Under the pieces are notes generated by a model. It worked only from the letters and a program-made list of their open reading frames with translations. It ran no database searches and was not told the origin of the DNA. A DNA stretch of 19,592 nucleotides from the NCBI GenBank assembly GCA_024654105.1, contig JANLID010000057.1, forward strand, positions 1-19,592. The letters run 5' to 3'. The stretch is from Gallionella sp. Lineage in GTDB: Bacteria; Pseudomonadota; Gammaproteobacteria; Burkholderiales; Gallionellaceae. A program made the position numbers and the translations under genes. Below are positions 6,792 to 14,055 of this stretch, piece after piece; position 1 is the first letter of the stretch, and every line of letters starts with the position of its first letter.

Positions 6792-7681
6792 TCCAGAATT
6801 TCAGTAAGCATGCGCGCCACGCCATTCTGCCACACGGGCAAGGTCAGGCCAAAGGTGCTTTGCAATTTCGTAGTATCCAGGCGCGAATTAAGCGGGCGTT
6901 GGGCTGGGGTCGAAAAGGCGCTGGTTGGCACCGCCTTGATCGCGTCTGGCGCAATTTTGAGCGGAATGCCGACATGTCTTGCAAAATCGATAACGAAGCT
7001 GGCATAGCCATGCCATGAAGTTTCGCCTGTGGCAACCAGGTGATACAGCCCGGACAGTTCCGTGCGTTGCTGCGCGGTATGGATGGCATGGGCGGTCACG
7101 TCGGCCAGCAGATCCGCGCCGGTGGGCGCGCCGATCTGGTCATCGATGACGGTGAGGCTGTCGCGCTCCCGCGCCAGCCGCAACATGGTCTTGGCAAAGT
7201 TGCCACCATGTGCGCCATACACCCAACTGGTGCGGAAAATTAGGTGCTTGCAGCCAACCTGTTGAATAAGTTGCTCGCCTTCCAGCTTGGTTGCGCCATA
7301 CACATTGAGCGGCGCGGTGGCGTCCGTTTCACGCCAGGGCTTTTCGCCGTGACCATCGAACACATAATCGGTGGAGTAATGGATCAGCCAGGCGTTGCCG
7401 CGCTTGGCTTCTTGCGCCAGCACAGCGGGCGCCAGCGCGTTGATGGCGCGGACGAGTTCCGGTTCGCTCTCCGCCTTGTCCACCGCCGTATGGGCGGCAG
7501 CATTGACGATCACGTCCGGCGCCACGGCGCGAATCGTCCGGATAAGGCCATCCGGGTCGGTGAAATCGCCGCACAGCTCGCGGCTGTCCGCATCCAGCGC
7601 GACCAGTTCGCCCAATGGCGCAAGGCTGCGCTGCAGCTCCCAGCCGACCTGGCCGTTTTTGCCAAACAGGAGAATTTTCAT
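6779..7681 (-). CDS. rfbD: RmlD, dTDP-4-dehydrorhamnose reductase
   Basis: 300 residues from the ATG at 7681, which overlaps the rfbB stop by one base (TGATG). The start gives MKILLFGKNGQVGWEL, the normal family N-terminus with its GxxGxxG NAD(P)-binding turn. The protein carries out the last step, reduction to dTDP-L-rhamnose. Further motifs are VNAAAHTAVDKAE near residue 65, HYSTDYVFDG near 105 and YGATKLEGE (YxxxK catalytic pair) near 128. The C-terminus ILDSGK is encoded by the flanking G-rich repeat, so the native final residues may have been altered by the neighbouring insertion. The next gene in the transcript is the four-helix-bundle cassette, then rfbA. Confidence 0.96.
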   Translation of the reverse strand: MKILLFGKNGQVGWELQRSLAPLGELVALDADSRELCGDFTDPDGLIRTIRAVAPDVIVNAAAHTAVDKAESEPELVRAINALAPAVLAQEAKRGNAWLIHYSTDYVFDGHGEKPWRETDATAPLNVYGATKLEGEQLIQQVGCKHLIFRTSWVYGAHGGNFAKTMLRLARERDSLTVIDDQIGAPTGADLLADVTAHAIHTAQQRTELSGLYHLVATGETSWHGYASFVIDFARHVGIPLKIAPDAIKAVPTSAFSTPAQRPLNSRLDTTKLQSTFGLTLPVWQNGVARMLTEILDSGK

Positions 7682-8745
7682 CAGGCACGTCCTGCGTAAT
7701 TCTTCTCGACCCATTGCCGGTACGCGCCGGACTGGACATTGCGCACCCACTCCCGGTTGTCGAGATACCACTGCACGGTCTTGCGGATGCCGCTCTCAAA
7801 AGTCTCGGCAGGTTTCCAGCCCAGTTCGCGCTCAATCTTGCGCGCGTCGATCGCATAGCGGCGGTCGTGGCCGGGGCGATCTTGAACGTAAGTGATGAGG
7901 ACTGAGGACTGAGGACGAAGTGGGTTGGGCGCCAATTCGTCGAGCAGCGCGCAGATGGTGTGAACGATCTCCAAATTGGCCTTTTCGTTCCAGCCGCCGA
8001 TGTTGTAAACCTCGCCCAGCCTACCTTTTTCCAGCACGCAGCGGATCGCGGCGCAGTGATCCTTCACGTAGAGCCAGTCACGAATTTGCTGACCGTCGCC
8101 GTAAACCGGCAGCGGTTTCCCGGCGAGGGCGTTAACGATCATCAGCGGAATGAGTTTTTCCGGAAAATGATACGGGCCATAGTTGTTGGAGCAATTGGTG
8201 GTCAGCACCGGCAGGCCATAGGTGTGATGGTAAGCGCGCACCAGATGGTCGCTGGCGGCCTTGCTGGCGGAATACGGACTGTTCGGTTCGTAGCGATGCG
8301 TTTCGCTGAAAGCGGGATCGCCTTTGGCGAGCGAGCCGTACACTTCATCGGTGGAAACATGCAGGAAGCGGAGGCCGGTCTTTTCCCCATCTGCCAGGCC
8401 GGACCAGTAGGCGCGCACCGCTTCGAGCAAATGGAAAGTGCCGACGATGTTGGTCTGGATGAAATCTTCCGGGCCGCGGATCGAGCGGTCCACATGGCTT
8501 TCCGCCGCAAAGTTAATGACGGCGCGCGGCCGATGTTGCGCCAGCAACTCGCCAACCAATCCCGCATCGCCGATGTCGCCACGCACAAAGAGGTGGCGCG
8601 GATCACCATTGAGGGAGGTAAGATTTTCCAGATTACCCGCGTAGGTCAGCTTGTCGAGACTGACGACCGGCTCGTCATGTTCGGCCAACCAATCCAGAAC
8701 AAAGTTTGCGCCGATGAAACCTGCACTGCCAGTTACCAGAATCAT
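7681..8745 (-). CDS. rfbB: RmlB, dTDP-glucose 4,6-dehydratase
   Basis: 354 residues from the ATG at 8745, with an AGGA about 7 bases upstream. The longer open frame adds 34 residues before MILVTGSAGFIGANFV, where the family begins. It makes dTDP-4-keto-6-deoxy-glucose, the second step. The SDR Rossmann turn TGSAGFIG, NFAAESHVDRSI, HVSTDEVYG, YSASKAASDHLVRAYHHTYG (YxxxK pair) and DRPGHDRRYAID are all present. It is the first gene of the operon and overlaps rfbD by one base. A small period-7 tandem repeat in its coding sequence (7897-7916) falls in the variable loop before ITYVQDRPGHD. Confidence 0.97.
   Translation of the reverse strand: MILVTGSAGFIGANFVLDWLAEHDEPVVSLDKLTYAGNLENLTSLNGDPRHLFVRGDIGDAGLVGELLAQHRPRAVINFAAESHVDRSIRGPEDFIQTNIVGTFHLLEAVRAYWSGLADGEKTGLRFLHVSTDEVYGSLAKGDPAFSETHRYEPNSPYSASKAASDHLVRAYHHTYGLPVLTTNCSNNYGPYHFPEKLIPLMIVNALAGKPLPVYGDGQQIRDWLYVKDHCAAIRCVLEKGRLGEVYNIGGWNEKANLEIVHTICALLDELAPNPLRPQSSVLITYVQDRPGHDRRYAIDARKIERELGWKPAETFESGIRKTVQWYLDNREWVRNVQSGAYRQWVEKNYAGRA
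7897..7916. repeat. Period-7 tandem repeat within rfbB
   Basis: The heptamer gaggact runs nearly three times in a row on the plus strand. It encodes the PQSSVL segment of RfbB, a surface-loop position that is variable in the family. Short and in frame, it is probably tolerated slippage or insertion DNA. Confidence 0.5.
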
Positions 8746-8779
8746 AAATTTTCCTGCGCCGAGCGAGGCATGACTGTTA

Positions 8780-8803
8780 AACCCAAATAATTCATTAGCC
8801 TGT
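8780..8803 (+). repeat. 24-bp inverted repeat, copy B (rhamnose-operon right flank)
   Basis: The plus strand begins aacccaaataattcattag and matches the minus-strand copy at 4782-4805 in 22 of 24 positions. It lies between the rfbB start and a palindrome at 8801-8830. Confidence 0.65.
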
Positions 8804-8830
8804 AGAAGCTCGATAAATCGAGCTCCTACA
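8801..8830. repeat. Palindromic hairpin upstream of rfbB (REP-like)
   Basis: The arms tgtagaagctcga and tcgagctcctaca pair over 13 positions with one mismatch around a taaa loop. The TGTAG...CTACA ends resemble dispersed REP-type palindromes and the element inside waaA. It lies in the presumed 5' leader of the rfb transcript, so it could also affect mRNA stability. Confidence 0.65.
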
Positions 8831-8875
8831 CAACATAAACGGTCCAATGGACAATCCGGGTTAAAAGAGGCTGCG

Positions 8876-8881
8876 ATTATA
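8876..8881 (-). promoter_or_regulatory. Possible -10 element for the rfb operon
   Basis: A perfect TATAAT reads toward rfbB, about 130 bases before its start. No good -35 hexamer is seen at 16-18 bases upstream, so this is weak. Confidence 0.3.
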
Positions 8882-8920
8882 TTTGATGCGGCCGATCATT
8901 CATACAGGCCATCACATGAA

Positions 8921-8948
8921 TGTCAGCGCAAAGTAGTAATGTCCCCTT
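8921..8948 (+). repeat. Left terminal inverted repeat of the IS
   Basis: TGTCAGCGCAAAGTAG... continues to TGTCCCCTT and pairs with the reverse complement of 10236-10263. Just inside it, cagcgcaaa (8924-8932) and tttgcgctg (8952-8960) form a perfect 9-bp inverted repeat, and gagttt/aaactc (8949-8954, 8964-8969) a second; these are possible transposase-binding structure. Confidence 0.8.
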
Positions 8949-9006
8949 GAGTTTGCGCTGAGTAAACTCATTGCCCGATAAGAACCCTAGCGGCGGACAC
9001 TTTGAA

Positions 9007-10200
9007 ATGGACATGATGATGAGTCAAAAAGAAGCGAAACGGGGGCAGGTCACGGAACTGCTGACGGCAGGCAAAACCGACCAAAAGGAAGCTGGCAAAA
9101 TGCTGGCTGTCAGCGTGCGTCAAATCAAGCGTATCTTGCGGCGGTACCGCACCGCAGGTTTGCCGGGGCTAATCAGCAAGAAGCGCGGACGGGTCTCGAA
9201 TCGGCGTGTGGGCGAAACAATCAGGGCAACCGCGATCAAGCTGGTCGGCGAACACTATCGCGACTTCGGGCCGACACTCGCGGCAGAGAAACTGGCCGAG
9301 CGTCATGATATACACCTATCGGTTGAAAGCGCCCGCCAGATCATGATTGCGGCGGGGTTTTGGAAGCCCAGGAAAGGCGCGACCGTTTGCGTGCACCCCA
9401 CGCGCGAGCGCCGCGCCAGGCTTGGCGAACTGGTGCAGATTGACGGTTCACCACACGATTGGTTCGAGGGGCGGGCCGACCTGTGCACGCTACTGGTGTT
9501 CATCGGTGATGCGACAGGCAAGCTCTTGCAGCTGCGCTTTGAGCCTGCCGAGACCACGCTGGGGTACATGCACATGCCCTGCATGACCATATCGTGGCGC
9601 ACGGGCTGCCTGTGGCGCTCTACAGCGACAAACACAGCATCTTCCGCATCAATGCCAAAGGGGCCGATCCGGAGGCCGAAACCCAATTTGGGCGGGCGAC
9701 ACGGGAACTGGGGATCGAGTGCATTCACGCCAACAGCCCGCAAGCGAAGGGGCGCGTGGAACGTGCCAACCTGACATTGCAAGACAGGTTGCCCAAGGAA
9801 ATGAGGCTGGCCGGGATATCTGACATCGCCAGCGCAAACGAATGGCTGCCCGGCTTTGTTGCCAGCTTCAACCGGCGCTTTGAGGTGATACCGAAGGATG
9901 CGGTCGATGCGCACATCGCCTACCCGGGCAGCGCGGAAGAGCTCGCGAATATCCTGTCCGTACAGACCGCCAAAACGCTGTCAAAGAACCTCTCGTTCCA
10001 GCATGAATGCCATTTGATACAAGTGGAAATCAGCGGAAGCGGATGGTAAATCAATCAATGCGCGGGTCGAAGAAGCGATCGCAAAGCGTTGTATAAAAAA
10101 CAGCAAGGGACACAAACCGGCAGCGGGTCACCCTTGGAGAAAAATGCTCGTCGGCAAGTCCGCCACCGATAGCAAAACCGTTATCCAACAAAATCGGTAA
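9007..10200 (+). pseudogene. ISNCY-family transposase, frameshifted and internally deleted
   Basis: The intact family protein starts MMSQKEAKR at about 9016-9019, has a helix-turn-helix domain (about 9050-9190), then a DDE integrase core. The first frame carries VQIDGSPHDWF (first Asp) and FIGDATGKLL, and is lost near 9575. The second frame (from 9594) carries LYSDKHSIFR (second Asp), SPQAKGRVERAN (catalytic Glu) and AGISDIASANEW, and stops at 10049. At the shift, atgcac-at-gccctg reads as two extra bases. A third segment in the first frame, 10054-10200, reads INARVEEAIAKR and KPAAGHPWRK, the expected C-terminal tail, so the stretch between the ISGSGW end and this tail has been deleted. Not expected to be active. 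Confidence 0.88.
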
Positions 10201-10210
10201 CGAAGGGGGA

Positions 10211-10230
10211 AAGGGGACATTTCTACTTTG
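10211..10230 (-). repeat. Inner copy of the IS terminal motif
   Basis: The reverse complement CAAAGTAGAAATGTCCCCTT matches the left end (8929-8948) in 19 of 20 positions. It gives the right end two tandem copies of the binding motif, 25 bp apart from the outer one. Confidence 0.75.
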
Positions 10231-10235
10231 CAGGC

Positions 10236-10263
10236 GAGGGGACATTTCTATTTGGCGTTGACA
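10236..10263 (-). repeat. Right terminal inverted repeat of the IS
   Basis: Read on the minus strand it is TGTCAACGCCAAATAG... ending TGTCCCCTC. It agrees with the left end in 23 of 28 positions. Confidence 0.8.
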
Positions 10264-10279
10264 GAGGCAATTCGTCGCG

Positions 10280-10308
10280 TTGACGGGGGAAAAGTTATGA
10301 GAGACAAT
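10280..10308 (+). promoter_or_regulatory. Candidate sigma-70 promoter for cytochrome c4
   Basis: TTGACG at 10280-10285 is followed after 17 bases by GACAAT at 10303-10308, placing a start site about 25 bases before the ATG. The -35 is strong and the -10 matches four of six. The promoter abuts the outer end of the IS, so the IS remnant may supply upstream context. Confidence 0.5.
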
Positions 10309-10339
10309 ACGCCCCAAGCTATAAATAACCGGGGGGAGC

Positions 10340-10969
10340 ATGACTGAAGTAATAAAATTTGGCATCCGCGCGTTGCTTGTTGTTCTGGCTACCATGGTAG
10401 CAGCGCAAGCGGTAGAGGGGGATCCCAAGGCGGGCAAAGAAAAATCCGCAGTGTGCCAAGGTTGCCACGGCGAAGAAGGTATCAGCATCGCGCCCAATTT
10501 CCCTAATCTGGCGGGGCAGTTTCAGAAGTATATCGAAAGACAAGTCCTTGCTTTCCGGGATGGTAAGCGCACTGATCCGATGATGTCTGATATGGCAGCT
10601 GGCGTGGCCGAACTACAGGACATTAAAGATATAGCAGCGTATTACGCCGGCAAAAAGCGCATGAAGGGTGCGCCAAGCAGCAATAAAGCTTTGGCAGCAA
10701 AAGGCAATGTTATCTTCTACAAGGGCAACATAGACACCGGGGTGTACGCTTGCAGCAATTGCCATGGCGAAAACGGCTATGGAAAAGACGCCCAAAATAA
10801 TGTCTTCCCTATGATCAGCGGGCAAACCAAGGATTATCTTGTGAAGCAGTTAAATGATTTTCGTAGCGGCGATCGCCACAACGATCCGGCGGGAATGATG
10901 GGTGCTGTCGCCAAAAAAATGACTCCTGCTGAAATTGACGCAGTGGCGGAGTTTGTGGCCGGAATGTGA
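10340..10969 (+). CDS. Dihaem cytochrome c4 family protein
   Basis: 209 residues. An N-terminal hydrophobic signal (about residues 7-24, cleavage near AQA) exports the protein to the periplasm. Two class-I cytochrome domains follow, each with one CxxCH: CQGCH at residues 39-43 and CSNCH at 138-142. Candidate axial Met ligands are MMSDMAAG in the first domain and the MMGAVAKKM segment in the second. Domain motifs FPNLAGQ and FPMISGQTKDYLVKQLNDFRSG are typical of c4, a high-potential electron carrier to terminal oxidases. The GGGGGGAG purine run is only one base from the ATG, unusually close, so translation may be weak or the start may differ slightly. It is monocistronic, with an intrinsic terminator 40 bases after the stop. 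A role accepting electrons from the act-operon complex is plausible but inferred. Confidence 0.93.
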   Translation: MTEVIKFGIRALLVVLATMVAAQAVEGDPKAGKEKSAVCQGCHGEEGISIAPNFPNLAGQFQKYIERQVLAFRDGKRTDPMMSDMAAGVAELQDIKDIAAYYAGKKRMKGAPSSNKALAAKGNVIFYKGNIDTGVYACSNCHGENGYGKDAQNNVFPMISGQTKDYLVKQLNDFRSGDRHNDPAGMMGAVAKKMTPAEIDAVAEFVAGM

Positions 10970-11009
10970 GCGTTTGGCACTGCTCTGATTTGCGCCAAAC
11001 AACCCGGTA

Positions 11010-11040
11010 TGCGCCGTGTCCACCACGGCGCATTTTGTTT
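11010..11040 (+). terminator. Rho-independent terminator after cytochrome c4
   Basis: A perfect 9-bp stem, tgcgccgtg/cacggcgca, with a 5-base loop (tccac) is followed by ttttgttt. Confidence 0.9.
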
Positions 11041-11538
11041 GTACTTAAGGAAGCGCTGGACTTATAAATCAATGAATTAAATCGTTCACCCTTCGGTGTC
11101 AAACAGCGTTCAATAGTTTCTCCACCTCAGTATGTAACTATCCGGCGCGTGGGTCGCCTCTGTGGGAGTTTGTGGCGGCTTCAGGGCAGGCGGGGAACAA
11201 CTATGTCATTCCATTTCTCTTTCAAAACGGCAATAACCCTACGATTTCACTATTGATTGAAAAATGGAATCAGCCCAGCCCGAACCGGTGTTCGAGTTCG
11301 ATCAGCGCACCGCCCGGTGACGAGTGATTTTACCATCGCCCCGGATAGGCTTGTGCGTGTGGTTCAGAGTGCGGCAGGTTTTCGGCATCGACGGGACAAA
11401 TTCTTGCTGTTTCGCGTAGTGACGGAGCGGAATACGGATTTTTTCGGGGATTTTAAGAAAAAAATTGGCGTTGACCGGAGGAACGTGGTCAAGGATACTT
11501 TGAGCTGTGCGGTTGAATTTCCTATCCTTCACTGTCAG
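11041..11538. other. Gene-poor intergenic region
   Basis: About 500 bp with no supported gene. The open frames here on both strands lack recognisable domains, good ribosome sites or family-like composition. At the left edge, cttaaggaagcgct (from 11043) resembles ctttaggaagctct near 19548, and the cgttcacccttcgg at about 11083-11096 looks like half of a dispersed palindrome, so part may be degenerate repeat DNA. The remainder, 11100-11538, is unexplained. Confidence 0.5.
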
Positions 11539-11715
11539 TTACTTATGATCCGGCTCGGGGGAATTCATGACGTTTCCGGCTGCCAGCCCGACAATGGCGA
11601 TGCCGATAATCACGCAGATCATGCCAACCGCCTTGCCGAATACAAACCCGCCGACAATCCACAAGACCATAGCTGCGATTAATGCAATTACGAGGGTGCG
11701 CATTTTGGAATCCAT
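11539..11715 (-). CDS. Small two-helix inner-membrane protein, function unknown
   Basis: 58 residues from the ATG at 11715 (MDSKMRTLVIALIAAMVLW). An AGGG about 7 bases upstream supports this start; an ATG at 11748 would add 11 residues. Two hydrophobic helices are seen, residues about 6-23 and 27-46, the second Gly/Ile-rich (VGMICVIIGIAIVGLAAG), with a short polar tail ending PEPDHK. I do not recognise a family. It stands alone between the end of the act operon and the gene-poor region, in the same orientation as act. An AT-rich segment with TAATAT just upstream could be its own -10 element. Confidence 0.6.
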   Translation of the reverse strand: MDSKMRTLVIALIAAMVLWIVGGFVFGKAVGMICVIIGIAIVGLAAGNVMNSPEPDHK

Positions 11716-11955
11716 TCCGAAACCCTTCTTATAAAAAATATTACTCATACAAACTATCTGCCCATATTTTGATGGTAGTCGAATGTAGCGGAAAATGTTA
11801 AGCAATGATTGCCGCTAGATTTTTTCAGTGCTGTACACCACGCTCAATCAATGTTTATTCTCTTCATAGTCTGCTAATCCATGCCTTTCGAACAACACGA
11901 TACGGCAACAGTGCTGAATGTGCAGGTCATCCCCTAATGCAATCCCGTCTGCCAG

Positions 11956-12969
11956 TTACCCCTTGATCAACTGGGTGCGTTGCATGAACATACGCACCAG
12001 GAAGAAGCCTATGGTTGCAACAACAATGCCGACTGTGATGCTTGCCAGAATGGGGTATGCGCCTGTGCCCTTGATACCGCCTATCCACACATAGCGCTCG
12101 AACAGCGTACCCACGATGATGCAAACGGCCACCGCATTGATCGCGGTGACATTGTGGCGCGGTCCGGGGAAGCAGAATGCGGTGCACGGAATGACGAACT
12201 TCAGCACCAGCACAGACCACCAGATAAGGGAGTAGTCGCCGTTTTGCATAGCCATCACACGGTCTGTTTCATCCGGGATGTTGCCATACCAGATGGTCAG
12301 ATATTGCGCATCGAAGGTATAGATCCACAGTTGCGTAAACGCAAACAACATTTGCGCAAGGTAGTTGTAGATGTAATCCGGAACCGGACGAACCAGTTTC
12401 TGGCGGCTATTCAACGCATAAATCCACACCACCAGAAAAGCCAGGAACATCCCGAAGTTGCTGAGGAACTGGTGCATCCCGTAAATCGCGCTGTGCCAAT
12501 GCGGAACCAGCGTCATCTCGAAGTCCCATGCGACCATGGTGCTGTACAGCACGAAGAAGAACGGAACCCAGGTCGCTACCGTATGGAAACGTGCCGCATC
12601 TTCCGGGCTGCGTTCACTCACCGCCTGACGTTTGATGAACACCCAGTACAACGCCATCATGAACAACATGCCGATCACCTCGCGGGGGATCAACCAGTGC
12701 GAGCGATACCAGCCGGGCATGTGGAATTCCTTGGTGATGGGAGTGTCCCACCACGGGAAGGTGTTTGAACCACCCGCCAGCAACACGACCAGCAGCACAA
12801 ACGCCAACGGAAACAGCGCGTACAAAGAAACCGCCAGGTGGCGTACTTCAAAACGCCATTTGGCATTTACCAGGTGCAGCACTGAACACAAGGCGACGCT
12901 ACTTAATGCGAGCGACAGCACCACTACAAAACTAACGGTCAACACCGCCCAATTACTGTATGCCAACAT
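11956..12969 (-). CDS. actF: ActF, alternative complex III membrane subunit
   Basis: 337 residues of polytopic membrane protein, with about nine or ten hydrophobic helices, the first at residues 6-33. ActF resembles the NrfD-like ActC in fold and is one of the integral subunits of alternative complex III, a quinol:cytochrome c/oxidase oxidoreductase. Recognisable family segments are WYRSHWLIPREVIGMLFMM, FVLYSTMVAWDFEMTLVPHWHSAIYG, and LFAFTQLWIYTFDAQYLTIWYGNIPDE. It is the last act gene, 12 bp after actE. No terminal-oxidase gene and no clear hairpin terminator follow; the next gene is the small membrane protein about 240 bp on. Confidence 0.92.
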   Translation of the reverse strand: MLAYSNWAVLTVSFVVVLSLALSSVALCSVLHLVNAKWRFEVRHLAVSLYALFPLAFVLLVVLLAGGSNTFPWWDTPITKEFHMPGWYRSHWLIPREVIGMLFMMALYWVFIKRQAVSERSPEDAARFHTVATWVPFFFVLYSTMVAWDFEMTLVPHWHSAIYGMHQFLSNFGMFLAFLVVWIYALNSRQKLVRPVPDYIYNYLAQMLFAFTQLWIYTFDAQYLTIWYGNIPDETDRVMAMQNGDYSLIWWSVLVLKFVIPCTAFCFPGPRHNVTAINAVAVCIIVGTLFERYVWIGGIKGTGAYPILASITVGIVVATIGFFLVRMFMQRTQLIKG

Positions 12970-12981
12970 ATTCGCCGTCTC

Positions 12982-13530
12982 CTATTTTGCCTGGGCCGTA
13001 GCCAGTCCGGCCCGACCCTTTTGCAATACCTTGCGCATGTAGTTCACCACATGCCAGCGCTCGGTCGCCGATAGGTCACTGGCATAACTGGACATCACTG
13101 CGCCGCCTAAAGTCATGTAACCCCAGACATAGCCATCGGGAAACGCCTCGGTATCCAGCAAGCGGCCTGTGGCAGTCAAATCCCACGGCTTCATGGTCAA
13201 CTTGGCTCCCACCAGGCCATCACCCGTACCCGATTGTCCGTGGCAAGGGGTGCAATAAATCGCGAACAAACGGCCTCCCTGCGCGACAGATTTCTCATCA
13301 GCCGGAACGGGATTGGCCATTTTCATCGCAGCATCCATATCCTTGACCATAACGGTCGTGCCCGCCACCGGCACAGATCGCCGGGGAAATGCCTTCATGC
13401 CCAGGTTGGCCGAGCCAACACTTTCTTGCGGCTTAACGCTGATCTGATTAGCCATATCCTGCGACCAGGGCCACGCCTGCGCCAGGGAGGGCGCGAGCAA
13501 CAGCGCAACTGCTAAGGATAACTTTCTCAT
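12982..13530 (-). CDS. actE: ActE, monohaem cytochrome c subunit of alternative complex III
   Basis: 182 residues. A signal peptide (residues 1-19, cleavage after AQA) leads into a mature start of WPWSQDM; there is no lipobox cysteine, unlike some ActE proteins. One haem motif, CTPCH, is at residues 93-97. GQSGTGDGLVGAK follows it, and AVMSSYASDLSATERWHVVNYM carries the likely axial Met and the C-terminal cytochrome helix. It is thought to relay electrons from the ActA haems to the acceptor on the periplasmic side. The start overlaps the actD stop by ATGA. Confidence 0.94.
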   Translation of the reverse strand: MRKLSLAVALLLAPSLAQAWPWSQDMANQISVKPQESVGSANLGMKAFPRRSVPVAGTTVMVKDMDAAMKMANPVPADEKSVAQGGRLFAIYCTPCHGQSGTGDGLVGAKLTMKPWDLTATGRLLDTEAFPDGYVWGYMTLGGAVMSSYASDLSATERWHVVNYMRKVLQKGRAGLATAQAK

Positions 13531-14054
13531 TTCCCCGCCTCTTCCTGAATTTCCAACACCCCATGATTGAGGAACACCCCTTTGATTTTCGCCATCGCAG
13601 GCTCGTCTGCCTTCACCAAAATTCCAATCTGGTCTTCTGACACCTTCGCGCTATACAACGGCGACCGCCTGGCCGGTAAACCCGCGCAAATCAGGAAGCC
13701 CAGGACTGAAATAAACACCCCCCCCAAAACAAACATCTCGAAGGTCAATACGAAGTTGGGAGGAAGCGGCACGATGGGTTTTCCACCTTTCATCTGCGCG
13801 TAGAAATTCGCCTGCGCGCCGGAGATCAGGAAGAACCCCAGCAGACCACCCATCAACGCGCCAGCCAGCGTGAACCATTGCACCTTGGCGGAGCGTTGGC
13901 CAAGAATGTTCTCCACCTCGTGGTGCTCGATGGGGGATTTCAACGTCAAATCATCAAAATTGAATCCCTTGATGTTCGCCGCACGCAACTCGTAAATTGC
14001 GGCTTCGGCATCTTCGAAGTTATTAAACAGCGCGAGTAAATGACGTTGGCTCAT
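13527..14054 (-). CDS. actD: ActD, membrane subunit of alternative complex III (DUF3341)
   Basis: 175 residues from the ATG at 14054 (MSQRHLLALFNNFEDAEAA), one base after the actC stop; the longer frame would start inside actC. The N-terminal cytoplasmic alpha/beta domain (residues about 3-50) precedes two membrane helices, about 57-79 and 96-122. The loop between them holds the family motif KPIVPLPPNFVLTFE. A short C-terminal domain, VSEDQIGILVKADEP, resembles the N-terminal fold. ActD is a structural subunit without cofactors. It ends in an ATGA overlap with actE. Confidence 0.92.
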   Translation of the reverse strand: MSQRHLLALFNNFEDAEAAIYELRAANIKGFNFDDLTLKSPIEHHEVENILGQRSAKVQWFTLAGALMGGLLGFFLISGAQANFYAQMKGGKPIVPLPPNFVLTFEMFVLGGVFISVLGFLICAGLPARRSPLYSAKVSEDQIGILVKADEPAMAKIKGVFLNHGVLEIQEEAGK

Positions 14055-14055
14055 A

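Larger units (their letters stand above)
8921..10263 (+). mobile_element. Decayed ISNCY (IS1202-type) insertion sequence
   Basis: The element is bounded by 28-bp terminal inverted repeats beginning TGTCA (23/28 match) and carries one broken transposase gene in plus orientation. GC-rich GGACATTTCTA-type motifs recur at the right end. No convincing target-site duplication is seen immediately outside the ends (catgaa on the left, gaggca on the right), which fits an old, degraded insertion. It lies between the divergent rfbB and cytochrome c4 genes and may have separated rfbB from part of its original upstream region. Confidence 0.85.

Noticed and set aside
9560..9600. Programmed ribosomal frameshift in the transposase
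   Set aside because: No slippery run is visible at the shift. The apparent two-base insertion sits in an acatgc duplication, and the downstream deletion shows the gene is decayed.
8909..10275. Target-site duplication around the IS
   Set aside because: The bases outside the two TGTCA ends do not match over any useful length.
11302..11532. 76-residue minus-strand open frame (contains KTCRTLNHTHKPIRGDGK) in the gene-poor region
   Set aside because: No family recognised, and its start has no good ribosome site. It could be a gene remnant but I cannot support it.
11257..11682. 141-residue plus-strand open frame
   Set aside because: It is largely antisense to the small membrane-protein gene, with low-complexity Asp/Ala/Asn-rich composition and no domain.
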